A stretch of 64,000 bases of DNA, from NCBI GenBank assembly GCA_029820945.1, contig JALGUJ010000001.1, positions 1 to 64,000 on the forward strand, given 5' to 3'. This stretch comes from Candidatus Zipacnadia bacterium. GTDB lineage: Bacteria; Armatimonadota; Zipacnadia; Zipacnadales; UBA5352. Shown one piece after another: positions 38,401-46,882 of this stretch (the first letter of the stretch is position 1; every line of letters starts with the position of its first letter). A program made the translations under genes and the position numbers. The notes below the pieces were generated by a model that did not search any database, was not told the origin of the DNA, and saw only the letters and a program-made list of their open reading frames with translations.

Positions 38401-39645
38401 CAGGCCCTCGTAGATGGAGCCGAGCTCGCGCACGGACAGCTCGTGGTAGTCGAGGTTCACCCTCCGGCCGGAGTCGGGGTCCTGGTCGCGGCCGAGGGAG
38501 TCGATGACGCGGGCCATCTCGCGGTCGGGGACGCGCACGCGCGGGTCGCCGAGCAGCGGCCACTGGTCGGGGTCGAAGAGGCCGCCGTCGTACTCGGGCA
38601 CGCCGCTCTCGGGGTCGCCGGCGTTGATGATCTCGGAGAGGTTGCGGCACCAGGTCCACAGCGAGGTGCCGGCGCGCGGGTAGTCCTCGCCGGCGTCGAG
38701 GCGCGCGGCCACCTGCTCGCGGCGGGCGGTGACGGCGAAGTCGCGGCGGTAGGTCTCGTTCTCGACGGGCAGCAGGCGGCGGGCCTCGGCGTAGAAGGCG
38801 AAGAGCAGGCGGTAGAGCACGATGAGCGCGGCCTCGTGGACCTGCTCGATGTCCTCCGGGCCGAGGTGGTCGCTGCCATGGATCATGCCGGTCATCAGCG
38901 AGGTGAGGGCGTCGTAGACGCGGTCCTTGAGGCGGTCGGTGAGTCCCAGCCAGTACTGGCGGCTCTCGTCGAGGGTGCGCTCGACGAGGCTGCGGCCGTC
39001 GGGTCCGGGCGCGAAGCCCGCGGCGCGGAAGAAGAGGAAGAAGTAGCGGAAGTCCTGGACGTCGGCGTCGAGCAGGGCGGGGAGATCGACCTCGTAGTAG
39101 TGGAGGCCGGCGCGGGAGGCCTCACGCTCGTAGATGCGCCAGAGGCGGCCGTTGGTGAGGATGCCCCACCGGGCGCCGGAGTCGAGGAGGTAGCGGCGTA
39201 TCTGGGCGCCGGGGTGCTGGCGGCGGGCGGCCTCGTCCTCGCCGGGCTCGGCGGACCCGAGGTGGCGGTCCCAGCGCTTGGCCTCGCCCACGGCGGCGGC
39301 GCGGCGGTAGTACTGCTCATCGCCGCGTGAGGGCGCGACCTCGGCCAGCTCCTCCGCCGAGGCGAAGAGGGCGTAGTCGGGGGTGAAGATGCTCTCAACG
39401 GTCTCCAGGGGCGGCTGGGGGTCCAGCTCGAAGCCGAGTCTGCGCATCACCGGGCGGATGAGCTTCTCCTCGCAGACGGCCTCGTGGGCGTCCTTGACGA
39501 GCGGGACGTTGCGCTCGTAGATGTCGCGGAGCGCCGTCTGGAGGGCGAGGGCGGCCTGCAACGCGCCGCCCTCAAGCTCGGGCACCAGCTCGTCGAGGTA
39601 GTGGTCGGAGAAGAGACCGTGGTTGCGGTGCGGCTTATCAGGCAT
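35494..39645 (-). CDS. Single-chain restriction-modification enzyme (type IIG-like)
   Basis: 1,383 residues. A PD-(D/E)xK nuclease signature is suggested by TPDY (Asp90) and VGEAKRWD (Glu121, Lys123). The methyltransferase part has TGSYYTPEYIVDYIV (about 475), the AdoMet motif LDPAMGSGHFL (555-565) and catalytic NPPW (806-809), making it an N6-adenine methylase of the Eco57I/TaqI group. The region after 950 would be the target-recognition domain, with a helical tail. Nuclease, methylase and specificity on one chain indicate a type IIG/IIL-like system or a BREX-PglX-like protein; no BREX genes are adjacent. An in-frame palindromic repeat adds a Pro/Gly/Arg-rich linker at about 1200-1232. AGGGGGAG precedes the ATG. 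Confidence 0.85.
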   Translation of the reverse strand: MPDKPHRNHGLFSDHYLDELVPELEGGALQAALALQTALRDIYERNVPLVKDAHEAVCEEKLIRPVMRRLGFELDPQPPLETVESIFTPDYALFASAEELAEVAPSRGDEQYYRRAAAVGEAKRWDRHLGSAEPGEDEAARRQHPGAQIRRYLLDSGARWGILTNGRLWRIYEREASRAGLHYYEVDLPALLDADVQDFRYFFLFFRAAGFAPGPDGRSLVERTLDESRQYWLGLTDRLKDRVYDALTSLMTGMIHGSDHLGPEDIEQVHEAALIVLYRLLFAFYAEARRLLPVENETYRRDFAVTARREQVAARLDAGEDYPRAGTSLWTWCRNLSEIINAGDPESGVPEYDGGLFDPDQWPLLGDPRVRVPDREMARVIDSLGRDQDPDSGRRVNLDYHELSVRELGSIYEGLLELRPHWAPPGEPVIEVPGDRAPRIIPLADAGDDEREAERRRWEDEVYLQTDRGERKATGSYYTPEYIVDYIVTNTLDPLLTAAAARVAADRPAVEAQIAERERRIARWGDDHPESAKMRAVIEKLKLDLLEPYFELMVLDPAMGSGHFLVAASEEITEAIITDPSHLPPAEAADEDDENIFYKRRVVERCLYGVDLNPLAVELAKLSLWLHTVEFGKPLSFLKHHLRKGNSLIGARLGEMRRLPDAGERERSAQLNLFTQSFLPEATRLLQAFNLIERMPTDTLAQEREKEAAWREIEQRRERFRQVANVWLSTYFGNEVDDADYARAVDALTGPAAFDDLEREGWFADAQSLAAEHSFFHWELEFPDAFFTEQGPKREGERGFDAVVGNPPWGPLVIASEASAFCRASFAHPSDDAFALFLQKATRIARSGGHVGQILPSGWQTASASAGLREAVLGALAPNTVVNLPYDVFVDAYVDTMILLGAREERRPADSTRVRVLTYGRKDHVSCIEAGDQRWVTHDTGRWFSEDLPGAADLQMLTYMPPMAVEVAAKIGRLSEPLGEHADVQRGITPFNVTPARAAPKEPGLVGELRRYKLETETADVEYHGGIAEYKPQRYFTGSRLLLRELISRQFELQAAWTDADFVTNKSIQSIVAVDQYGLWYLLATLNSALLSYIHVQASAVALRDDFPKIVLAETRALPIRIIDFDHPTDEALKEEALGRCREAIEAGDYETPFVLARAALAAHAAAHGPAGKPELREDDYWAAEIAWFEERADDDERGAAEATRLQAAGQQRREAVPPPSPERRGGTEGGEVSDLREDFVHDLLASLAQRMIDLNARRHEEKQRFLGWLERRLGCAIDDLSGRTIIRDFDDRERVPDYAELSRRLCQAANRRKMDVDPRRAQIDNLVQEAYEEAMEDLDALNEALARTDALIDRIVYALYGLGEEEIAIIEGHGGNESNDGN
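35983..36035 (+). repeat. Palindromic element inside the restriction gene
   Basis: 51 of 53 bases match the intergenic copy at 35068-35120. The flanks form CCCCCCTC (35965-35972) against GAGGGGGG (35984-35991) and a GGCGCG.GGC/GCC.GCGCC hairpin at 36030-36052. Read on the gene strand it stays in frame and encodes a low-complexity linker. Confidence 0.8.
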
Positions 39646-39794
39646 GGCGTGGCTCCCCCTTGGCTGCGCATCGGGTCGGCGGCGTTCTGTTCGCCGCGGG
39701 GGGCTCGCGTGCCTGCATGCAGAACGCGAGGACCTCAGGGCGGCGGTGGCGAAATGCGAGGCGTCATCGACCGAGGGCACGGGGAGCGTTCGCC

Positions 39795-42700
39795 ATGCGC
39801 CCAATCGCGATCGTCGCCGTCGCGCTGGTAGCCTGCGCGGGCCTCGCGCAGGACGCCGAGGAGACGCCCACGCTCATCCCGGACTGGTGGGCCCGGCAGG
39901 CCGTCGCGACCATCCCACCGGCGCGCCCCGAGCCGCCGACCATCGACGGTCGCGTGGGCTACCGGGAGTGGTTCTACGCCTCCGGCGTTGACGGCTTCAT
40001 CGACGTGGACACGGGTAACCTGCCCGATCTGCCGGTGCGCATGTACGCCTGCTACGACGAGGCCCACGTCTACGTCGCGGTGCGGATCGAGCGCCCGCCG
40101 ATGCATCCCACGCCGCGCTCGACCTTCGAGCCGGGCCGCCACGACCACATCTGGTGGCAGGACGACGCCTTCGAGCTGGTGATCCGGCCCGGGCGCCGCG
40201 AGCGGGGCATCGAGCACTTCTACGCCTTCGTCGGCAACGCCGTCGGGGCGTGGAGCCTGATGCGCGGCGATCTGGAGGGCTCGGGCGGGGACACCTCGGT
40301 GGAGGCGGAGTGGGAGTACGCCGCCGGCCCGGCCGGGCGCACGGCCTGGTCGGGCGAGCTGGCGATCCCGATCGAGCAGCTCAGCGACTGCGAGCCGCCG
40401 CAGCCGGGCTCGGTGTGGCTGATGGACCTGATGGGCCAGCAGGTAACGCCGCGCAAGCGCATGATCGACCTGGGGATGGTCTGGAACAACCGGATGCACG
40501 GCTACCGCTGCCCGGTGACGCCGCGGTTCGTGTTCGTGGGCGAGGACGGCCCGATCCTGCGCCCGCACGGCGTGGGTCGGCTGTCGGCCACGGGCGAGCC
40601 GCCGGTGGAGAACTCGGGGATGCGCATGGTCTTCTACAACCTGGGCGACGAGGCGTTCAGCCTGGACGGGCGCGTCCAGCTCTTCCGCGCGCCCGCCGAC
40701 CACCCCGAGGGCGCGCTGACGCTCTACGACGCCTGGGACCGCGTCAGGCGCATCCGCGAGGGCGGGCGGGACATCGACCCCACGCAGGCCGTGCAGGCCT
40801 TCCGCAGCGAGGAGGACATCCTGCGGGAGCTGAACGAGCGCTTCGAGTTCGTGGGCGAGCGCGAGGGGCGGCTGGTGGTCCGCGCCAGCCCCGCGGAGGG
40901 TGAAGCGGGCAACGCCTACTTCAACCTCGAGCGCCCCGTCGAGAACGGCGAGTACATCGTCGCGTGGGAGTTCACCGACCCTGAGACGGGCGAGGTGGTC
41001 AGCGCGCAGGTCGTGCCCTACGCCATCCTGCCCGGCCTGAAGGTCTCGCTGCGCCCGTTCTTCCTGAAGTACGGGAAGCTGCGCGCGGAGGCGTCGCTGG
41101 CGAACCTGGAGCTGCGCGAGGACGACCGGGTCGAGTTCGCCCTGGAGGTGGGAGGCGAGCGGCTCGCGACGGCGGCGGCTCCGATCGACCCGCAGGCCGA
41201 GTCGGTGCATGTGTTCCTGGACGCGACCGGCATCGAGCCCGGGGCGGAGGCGGCGGTGACCGCGCGGCTGCTGCGCCCCGACGGGGCCGAGGTGATCGCG
41301 AACTCCGCGACGGTGACGCGGCCGCCGGACCCCGAGTGGTGGCCGAATGAGATCGGGCGGTCACAGGTGGTGCCGCCGCCCTTCGAGCCGGTGCGGCCCG
41401 ACGGCGAGCGCGCCGTCACGGTCTGGCAGCGGCGCATCGAGATCGGCGACAACGGCCTGCCGGCGTCGATCGTGGCGCGCGGGACGGAGCTGCTGGCGCG
41501 GCCGGTGACGCTGGACCTGGGCGGGCCGACGCAGTGGACCTGCCGACGCGCGTCCATCGACGAACGCGACGCGGTGTTCGAGGCGACGGGCAGCGCGGGC
41601 CCGCTGGCGCTGTCCATGCGCAGCGTATTCCACTACGACGGGACGGGGCGGTTCGACCTGGAGATCGCGCCGGGCGATGGGGGCGCGACGATTGAGCGGC
41701 TGGTGCTGGAGGTTCCGGTGGTCGAGGATCTCGCACGCCTGGCCTGGCACCAGGGCACGTGGACCGATCCGCAGCGGGCATCCCGCACGACCTTCGCGGG
41801 CAGCGTCGAGGAGTGGTTCGAGCAGTACCCGGAGGGCATGGTGCCCTTCACCTGGGCCTGCTACGTGGGCGCCGAGGACCGGGGGGTGCAGTGGTTCTGC
41901 GAGGCGGACCGCGACTGGTCGAACGCCGACGAGGAGCGCGTGGTGGGGCTGGCGCGCGAGGACGGCGCGGTCGTGCTGGACGTGGCGATGATCGACGAGC
42001 CGCTGGAGATCGCTCAGCCCTGGCGCGCGACATTCGGCCTGACCGTGACGCCGGTGAAGGACGCGGCGCCGGGCCGGCAGATCGTGCGGGTCGCGATGGG
42101 CCGCCCGCCCGGCGTGCAGGAGGACGCGGACCTGGAGGACCTGGCGAAGACCCACCAGGCGATCATCGACGCCGGCGCAAACATGGTCTCGACCTACATC
42201 ACCGACGAGGAGCACTTCGGCTGCCCGCGCATCTACAACCCGCGCTACGAGCAGGCGGCTCGCGAGTACGCGCAGATGCTGCACGGGCTGGGCCTGCGCT
42301 ACACGCCCTACTGCGGCTGGGGCGTGAACGCGAACATCCCCGACTTCTCGACCTTCGGCCAGGAGATGCTCGCGGAGCCCGTCAAGAACATCGGCTGGGG
42401 ATGCTTCCTGCACAACCACGCCGGCACGTTCCCCGACTGGTGGCTGCACGGCGCGAAGCACCTCATCGAGCAGACCGGGCTGGACGGCGTGTACATGGAC
42501 GGGATGGCGATGCCGCGGCTGATGCAGAACGAGCTGGACGGCTACGCGTGGACCGACCGCGAGGGCCGGGGGCGCGGCAGCTACAGCATCTGGGCCATCC
42601 GCGAGTTCATCGAGCGGCTCTACGTCTACACGCACGTCGAGGCGCCCAAGGACGCGATCATCCGCAACCACTACAACCTGGAGACCTTCTGCATCGGCGC

Positions 42701-43331
42701 CTTCACCGATGAGCGCGTGACCGGCGAGGGCCAGTATCACGCGGGCGAGACGGTGCTGGAGGTCAACAGCCCGGCGGAGTTCCGCGCGAACTTCATGACG
42801 CAGGGCAACGGCGTGGCGACCACCGGCCTGTGGTGGAACTGGCTCAAGCTGCCCATCGCGCGCAACGAGATGCGCTCGATGTTCATCATCCACGATGTCC
42901 CGATGGGCGTCGGCGGGGGGATCGTGCGCTACTACGGCCGCCAGATCGGATACGGGCGGAAGACGCGACCGTGGGTGCATCTGCACAGGCTGCGCGCGGC
43001 CTTCGAGGGCGCCGAGTTCATCGGCTACTGGCAGGATGACGTGATCCAGGCGGAGCCGGAGGGTCTGCTCGCCAGCGCGTGGGTGGACCGCGACGGCGGG
43101 CGGGCCCTGGTCGCCATCGCGAACCTGCCGAACGAGCCCTGGAGCGGCACGGTGAGCTTCGACCGCGAGCTGCTCGGGATAGCGGCGGATGCGCAGCCCA
43201 TCGATGCCATGTTCGACGAACCGATCGAGACCGAAGGCGACACGATCTCGCTGGAGATCGAGCCGCAGCGCTATCGGGTGATCATCTTCGGCGACCGCGT
43301 GCCGGTGCCGGAGAACGCGCGAATCGACTGA
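39795..43331 (+). CDS. Exported CBM9-like plus DUF6067-type glycoside hydrolase-like protein
   Basis: 1,178 residues with a signal peptide ending near GLAQDA. Residues about 45-230 resemble a CBM9/DOMON sugar-binding domain (TIDGRVGYREWFYASG, ACYDEAHVYVAVRI). Beta-sandwich regions follow. From about 780 a TIM-barrel-like catalytic region contains MVSTYITDEEHFG, LRYTPYCGWGVNAN and GLDGVYMDGMAMP. The Asp in VYMDG is placed like a catalytic or substrate-binding acid. The order of modules fits DUF6067-type/GH123-like proteins; the reaction is unknown. The ATG at 39795 has GGGGAG about 8 bases upstream. It is divergent from the restriction gene and 13 bases upstream of the C45 peptidase, so the two are co-transcribed. 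Confidence 0.78.
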   Translation: MRPIAIVAVALVACAGLAQDAEETPTLIPDWWARQAVATIPPARPEPPTIDGRVGYREWFYASGVDGFIDVDTGNLPDLPVRMYACYDEAHVYVAVRIERPPMHPTPRSTFEPGRHDHIWWQDDAFELVIRPGRRERGIEHFYAFVGNAVGAWSLMRGDLEGSGGDTSVEAEWEYAAGPAGRTAWSGELAIPIEQLSDCEPPQPGSVWLMDLMGQQVTPRKRMIDLGMVWNNRMHGYRCPVTPRFVFVGEDGPILRPHGVGRLSATGEPPVENSGMRMVFYNLGDEAFSLDGRVQLFRAPADHPEGALTLYDAWDRVRRIREGGRDIDPTQAVQAFRSEEDILRELNERFEFVGEREGRLVVRASPAEGEAGNAYFNLERPVENGEYIVAWEFTDPETGEVVSAQVVPYAILPGLKVSLRPFFLKYGKLRAEASLANLELREDDRVEFALEVGGERLATAAAPIDPQAESVHVFLDATGIEPGAEAAVTARLLRPDGAEVIANSATVTRPPDPEWWPNEIGRSQVVPPPFEPVRPDGERAVTVWQRRIEIGDNGLPASIVARGTELLARPVTLDLGGPTQWTCRRASIDERDAVFEATGSAGPLALSMRSVFHYDGTGRFDLEIAPGDGGATIERLVLEVPVVEDLARLAWHQGTWTDPQRASRTTFAGSVEEWFEQYPEGMVPFTWACYVGAEDRGVQWFCEADRDWSNADEERVVGLAREDGAVVLDVAMIDEPLEIAQPWRATFGLTVTPVKDAAPGRQIVRVAMGRPPGVQEDADLEDLAKTHQAIIDAGANMVSTYITDEEHFGCPRIYNPRYEQAAREYAQMLHGLGLRYTPYCGWGVNANIPDFSTFGQEMLAEPVKNIGWGCFLHNHAGTFPDWWLHGAKHLIEQTGLDGVYMDGMAMPRLMQNELDGYAWTDREGRGRGSYSIWAIREFIERLYVYTHVEAPKDAIIRNHYNLETFCIGAFTDERVTGEGQYHAGETVLEVNSPAEFRANFMTQGNGVATTGLWWNWLKLPIARNEMRSMFIIHDVPMGVGGGIVRYYGRQIGYGRKTRPWVHLHRLRAAFEGAEFIGYWQDDVIQAEPEGLLASAWVDRDGGRALVAIANLPNEPWSGTVSFDRELLGIAADAQPIDAMFDEPIETEGDTISLEIEPQRYRVIIFGDRVPVPENARID

Positions 43332-43344
43332 CGGAGAGGCCGCC

Positions 43345-44370
43345 ATGTTCTACGTCGAAGCGTCGGGAACGCCCTACCAGATCGGCCGGCAGCTCGGCGA
43401 GCAGACGAAGCTGGCCATCGCGAACTCGCTGGACATGCTTGCCGCCCGCTTCCGGCACTGGGATGACGCCCAGCTCCAGCGGGCCCGCGAGCGCCACATG
43501 GCCTACACGGAGCGGCTGATGCCCGAGCTCATCGAAGAGGCGCGGGGCATCGCCGACGGCTCGGGCGTGGAGTTCCGCTGGATCTACCTGGCGAGCTTCT
43601 ACGCCTCCCTGCGCCATGGGCTGGAGGGCTGCTCGAACCTGATCTTCACCGCGAGCGCGGACGGGCCGATCCTCGCGCGCACCTGCGACCTGCCCAGGGC
43701 CGAGGGCAAGCACGCGGGGCTGGCGCTCGTGCGGCCCGAGGGCGGCACAGCGGTGCTGGCGACCTACTGGCCGGGCACCACCTGGCGCGGCAGCGGCATC
43801 AACGAGGCCGGGCTGGCGGTCGGTGGCTCGTCGTGCTCGGCCGAGGTGCCGATGCCCGAAGAGGCGATGAACCCGCACGCACTGCCCACGTGGGTGCTGT
43901 CGCGGGCGGAGAGCGTGGCGGACGCCATCACGATGCTCGCCTCGGTGGACGCGCTGCCGTGGGGCGCGAACCATGCGCTGGTGGATGCCCGCGGCGATGC
44001 GGCCATCGTCGAGAAGGCGGGCGCGCACCAGGCGGTACGCCGGCCCGATGGCGGCCGACTGTGGTGCACCAACCACGCGCTGACCGCCGAGCTCTCGCGC
44101 TTCGCCATCGATGACCCGGAGCGGCGGGAGGAGTCCACGGCGCGCTTCGACGCCATCGCGCGGCTCAGCGCCGAGGGCGAGCCCGGCGTGGAGCTGGCGC
44201 GCTCGGTGCTGGCCTACAACGGCCGTCCGGGGGCGCTGTCGCGCTACGGAGACGACGATCCGCGGGGCAACGAGACCGCATGGGCCTTCATCGCCCGGCC
44301 GGCGGCCGGGGAGCTGGAGGCCTGCTTCAGCCATCCCGACCGCGATCCGTGGCACAGCTTCGCGCTCTGA
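43345..44370 (+). CDS. C45-family Ntn hydrolase (acyl-CoA:6-aminopenicillanate acyltransferase-like)
   Basis: 341 residues. The AAT/C45 fold opens with GTPYQIGRQLGEQ. The conserved LEGCSNLIF places Cys96 as the N-terminal nucleophile released by self-cleavage. Downstream motifs are GPILARTCDLP, GINEAGLAVGG and WCTNHALT. Members hydrolyse or transfer amide-linked acyl groups (penicillin acylases, acid ceramidase-like and peptidoglycan-amide enzymes); the substrate cannot be read here. There is no signal peptide. GGAGAGG lies 6-12 bases before the ATG, 13 bases after the exported glycosidase stop, so it may trim an N-acyl group from a product of that enzyme (inference). Confidence 0.88.
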   Translation: MFYVEASGTPYQIGRQLGEQTKLAIANSLDMLAARFRHWDDAQLQRARERHMAYTERLMPELIEEARGIADGSGVEFRWIYLASFYASLRHGLEGCSNLIFTASADGPILARTCDLPRAEGKHAGLALVRPEGGTAVLATYWPGTTWRGSGINEAGLAVGGSSCSAEVPMPEEAMNPHALPTWVLSRAESVADAITMLASVDALPWGANHALVDARGDAAIVEKAGAHQAVRRPDGGRLWCTNHALTAELSRFAIDDPERREESTARFDAIARLSAEGEPGVELARSVLAYNGRPGALSRYGDDDPRGNETAWAFIARPAAGELEACFSHPDRDPWHSFAL

Positions 44371-44384
44371 ACCGGACGGCGGGC

Positions 44385-45293
44385 TCAGGCATCCGCCGAG
44401 CCGTGCCGGCGCGCGAAGGCGCCGACCGCATCGTGGTCTTCGCCGCGCGCGATGATCACCAGGCCCGGCCAACCCGCGTCCTGCGCCACTGGCTCGACCG
44501 TCAACTCCGCCTCAGACATGTCGAGGTAGACCAGGCCGCCGGCCGTCGGCACGAAGCCCTTGGCGCGGTAGACCTGGTCGCTGATGCGTCGCAGCTCAGC
44601 CTGCAGGGCTTCGAGGTCCACCGGTCCTCCAAAGGCGACCGAGAAGCGCACGAAGTTGGGGTCAGCGCACAGCGCGTACTCCCCCGCCAATCCCCGCACG
44701 CGCGCGCCCTCGAAGAGTGCCAGGTCCACCTCGCACCGCACCGTGCGCAGGACGGTCACACCGGGGTTGATCTCCCGCACGATCTGTTCGGCGCGATCCA
44801 CCTCCTCCGGGAACAGGTCGATCTTGTTCAGCAGCACGGTGTCCGCAGCCTCGATCTGCGCCCTGATGTTCGGCAGCGTGTGAACCAGCTTGGGCAGGCT
44901 GCCGGGATCGACGACGCTCACGATGGAGGCGAGGTCGTAGACCTCGTCCAGCCTGGTCTCCGCCAGCAGCCGCTCGATGACCCCGGGGTCGGCGATGCCG
45001 CTGGCCTCGATCACCACGCCCACGATGGGGTCGTCCGAGCCGTCGAAGCGCTCCGGGATGCGCTGCAGGTGGCCGACGAACTGTGTGACCAGGCACGTGC
45101 AGAAGATGCTTCCGCCCGGGATGACCACGACTTCCTCCTCAGTCTCGTGCAACAGGGCGCCGTCGATGTCCTCGGGCGAGAACTCGTTGACGAGGTACAC
45201 GATCCGCTCGTCCGGCCGCGTCTCGACGATGTGCTTGAGGAAGGTCGTCTTCCCACTGCCCAGAAAGCCCGTGACCAGGCATATCGGTATCAT
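44385..45293 (-). CDS. G3E-family (CobW/P47K) GTPase, probable metallochaperone
   Basis: 302 residues. The P-loop GFLGSGKTT (9-17), the switch-like VVIEASGIADP and the guanine motif LLNKIDLF identify the G3E family (CobW, HypB, UreG, MeaB, ZNG1). The usual zinc motif G-C-x-C-C is altered: the same place reads GGSIFCTC, leaving two cysteines in a C-T-C arrangement. The CobW C-terminal domain starts near RFSVAFGGPVD. The ATG overlaps the stop of the upstream methyltransferase-thioredoxin gene by 4 bases (ATGA). This tight coupling suggests it delivers a metal or cofactor to that enzyme. Confidence 0.9.
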   Translation of the reverse strand: MIPICLVTGFLGSGKTTFLKHIVETRPDERIVYLVNEFSPEDIDGALLHETEEEVVVIPGGSIFCTCLVTQFVGHLQRIPERFDGSDDPIVGVVIEASGIADPGVIERLLAETRLDEVYDLASIVSVVDPGSLPKLVHTLPNIRAQIEAADTVLLNKIDLFPEEVDRAEQIVREINPGVTVLRTVRCEVDLALFEGARVRGLAGEYALCADPNFVRFSVAFGGPVDLEALQAELRRISDQVYRAKGFVPTAGGLVYLDMSEAELTVEPVAQDAGWPGLVIIARGEDHDAVGAFARRHGSADA

Positions 45294-46669
45294 GGTCCGA
45301 GCTTCTCCTCCAGGCGCCTCCGGATGGCCGTGACGAGCCGGAGCTGGTCGGGGATGATGGACACGAAGGTGGGGACGCCGTCGATGCAGATGGTCGGCAC
45401 ATGTCCCGCGTCGAGGCGGCAGAGCATCCCCAGGCCCTCGCGGCGAGTGATCTTGTGCTCGCGCACCTCGACGCTCCGCCCCAGCTCCTCCGCGGCGCGC
45501 CGCGCGGCGTCCACCATGTACTGGCAGGGCGCACAGGTCGAGGAGTCGAGGGTGATCACGTCCAGGATCACCGTGTCGCCCCCTTCGTAGTCGGGCAGCT
45601 CGATGTCCTCGAAGGCGTCCTCGCGCCTCGTGGTGACAAGCCGGCGGGCGACCTCGCGCTCGTACTCGTCCCGCGCCATCAGGCCCGCGGCCGCGACGTT
45701 CTCAGGCGGGGTATCGAAGGGCAGGTCGCAGCCGGGCGCGAGGATGTAGCCCTCGCCGTCGCCGATGTCAATGCACTCGAGGGCCGCCCGCTTCGCGTCA
45801 TCCTCGCTCCCCAACAGCAGCACGACGGTGAGCTGCAGGTTCCCGCCGAACGACTTGCCGTGCGCGCGGGCGATGTCGCGCAGCAGGGCCAGATCCACGT
45901 TCTCGTCCACCGAGATGCTGTCACAGGCGGTCCGGGCCCTGACCTCCAGGTTCCGCGTGGCGTCGCCGCAGCAGAACAGCGAGGCCGGCCTGCCGCGCTC
46001 GTGGATGTGGTCGAAGAGCGCGTTCGACGGCTCCGCCACGAACTGCTGGAAGTGCTCGGGGGAGATCTGGCTCACCATCGGGTCCACCACGGCGATGACG
46101 TCCGCCCCGTTGTCGATGTATGCGTCGGCCGCCTGCCTGCCCACCTCGGCGCAGAAGGACATCAGCTCCTGCACCCGCGCCGGCGTGTCGAACATCTCCA
46201 GGAAGATGTTGTTGCCCAGCAGGTGCAGGCCGAGGGTGAAGGGCCCGCAGATGAGCCCGTAGATCGCCACGCGCTCCCCGATCTCCGCCTTCGTGGCCCG
46301 CAACGCCTCCATGGTGAGCGGGAAGCGCGCCTCGGCCGTGCTGAACTCGGGCAGGTCAGGCAGCTCGGCGCCCTCGGCCAGCGGATGGCTGCACACGCTC
46401 GGCGGGCCGTCCGGGGCCCAGCGAAGCTCGCAGCCGAGGACCTCGGCCTCCATCTGCAGGTCGAACGTCACCGGCAGCCCATCGGGCCGGTACAGCTCGT
46501 CGGCCGCCAGCAGCCCCTGCGTGATCAGCTCAGCAGACCGCAGGTAGTCGTCGGCGTGGACGCCGATCAGCGCCCCGCCATGGCACCCGACAAAGGGGAC
46601 CCACGCCGGCCGCGTGGTCCTGTGGTTGTGTATCGCCTGCAGAAGTACCTCTTTGCCGCAGATCTCCAT
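45290..46669 (-). CDS. UroD/MtaA-type methyltransferase fused to a thioredoxin-like domain
   Basis: 459 residues. Residues 1-345 form a UroD-fold domain of the MtaA/MtbA (methylcobamide:thiol methyltransferase) type, with LGCELRW, IYGLICGPFTL and YILAPGCDLPFDTPPENV. The zinc site of MtaA is HxC plus a later Cys. Here the later Cys314 is present, but the first pair reads LFCCG (Phe232-Cys233-Cys234), so the His is lost. Residues 362-459 are thioredoxin-like with CAPC (Cys379, Cys382) and a cis-Pro region AGHVPTICIDG. A redox relay to an active-site thiolate is plausible. The start at 46669 has GAGG 6-9 bases upstream; a much longer open frame crosses the divergent gene and is rejected. A CobW-type GTPase follows with a 4-base overlap. 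Confidence 0.85.
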   Translation of the reverse strand: MEICGKEVLLQAIHNHRTTRPAWVPFVGCHGGALIGVHADDYLRSAELITQGLLAADELYRPDGLPVTFDLQMEAEVLGCELRWAPDGPPSVCSHPLAEGAELPDLPEFSTAEARFPLTMEALRATKAEIGERVAIYGLICGPFTLGLHLLGNNIFLEMFDTPARVQELMSFCAEVGRQAADAYIDNGADVIAVVDPMVSQISPEHFQQFVAEPSNALFDHIHERGRPASLFCCGDATRNLEVRARTACDSISVDENVDLALLRDIARAHGKSFGGNLQLTVVLLLGSEDDAKRAALECIDIGDGEGYILAPGCDLPFDTPPENVAAAGLMARDEYEREVARRLVTTRREDAFEDIELPDYEGGDTVILDVITLDSSTCAPCQYMVDAARRAAEELGRSVEVREHKITRREGLGMLCRLDAGHVPTICIDGVPTFVSIIPDQLRLVTAIRRRLEEKLGP

Positions 46670-46882
46670 CAGTCCTCGCGCCCCCAATCGCCGACACGCT
46701 CGGGACGGTCGTCCGGCGCGCCGCACGTGAGGCGGGCGCCGGGCTGTTAAGTATAGGCCGCGCGGGCCGCGAATCCTCCCTGCCCGGTCCCGCGTGCCCC
46801 GGCTCTGCTGCGCGTGTGGTTGTCGCCGGATGGCCGCCGCCTGGAAGGACTCCTCAGACCGCTCGGGAAGCATGCCTCCGCC

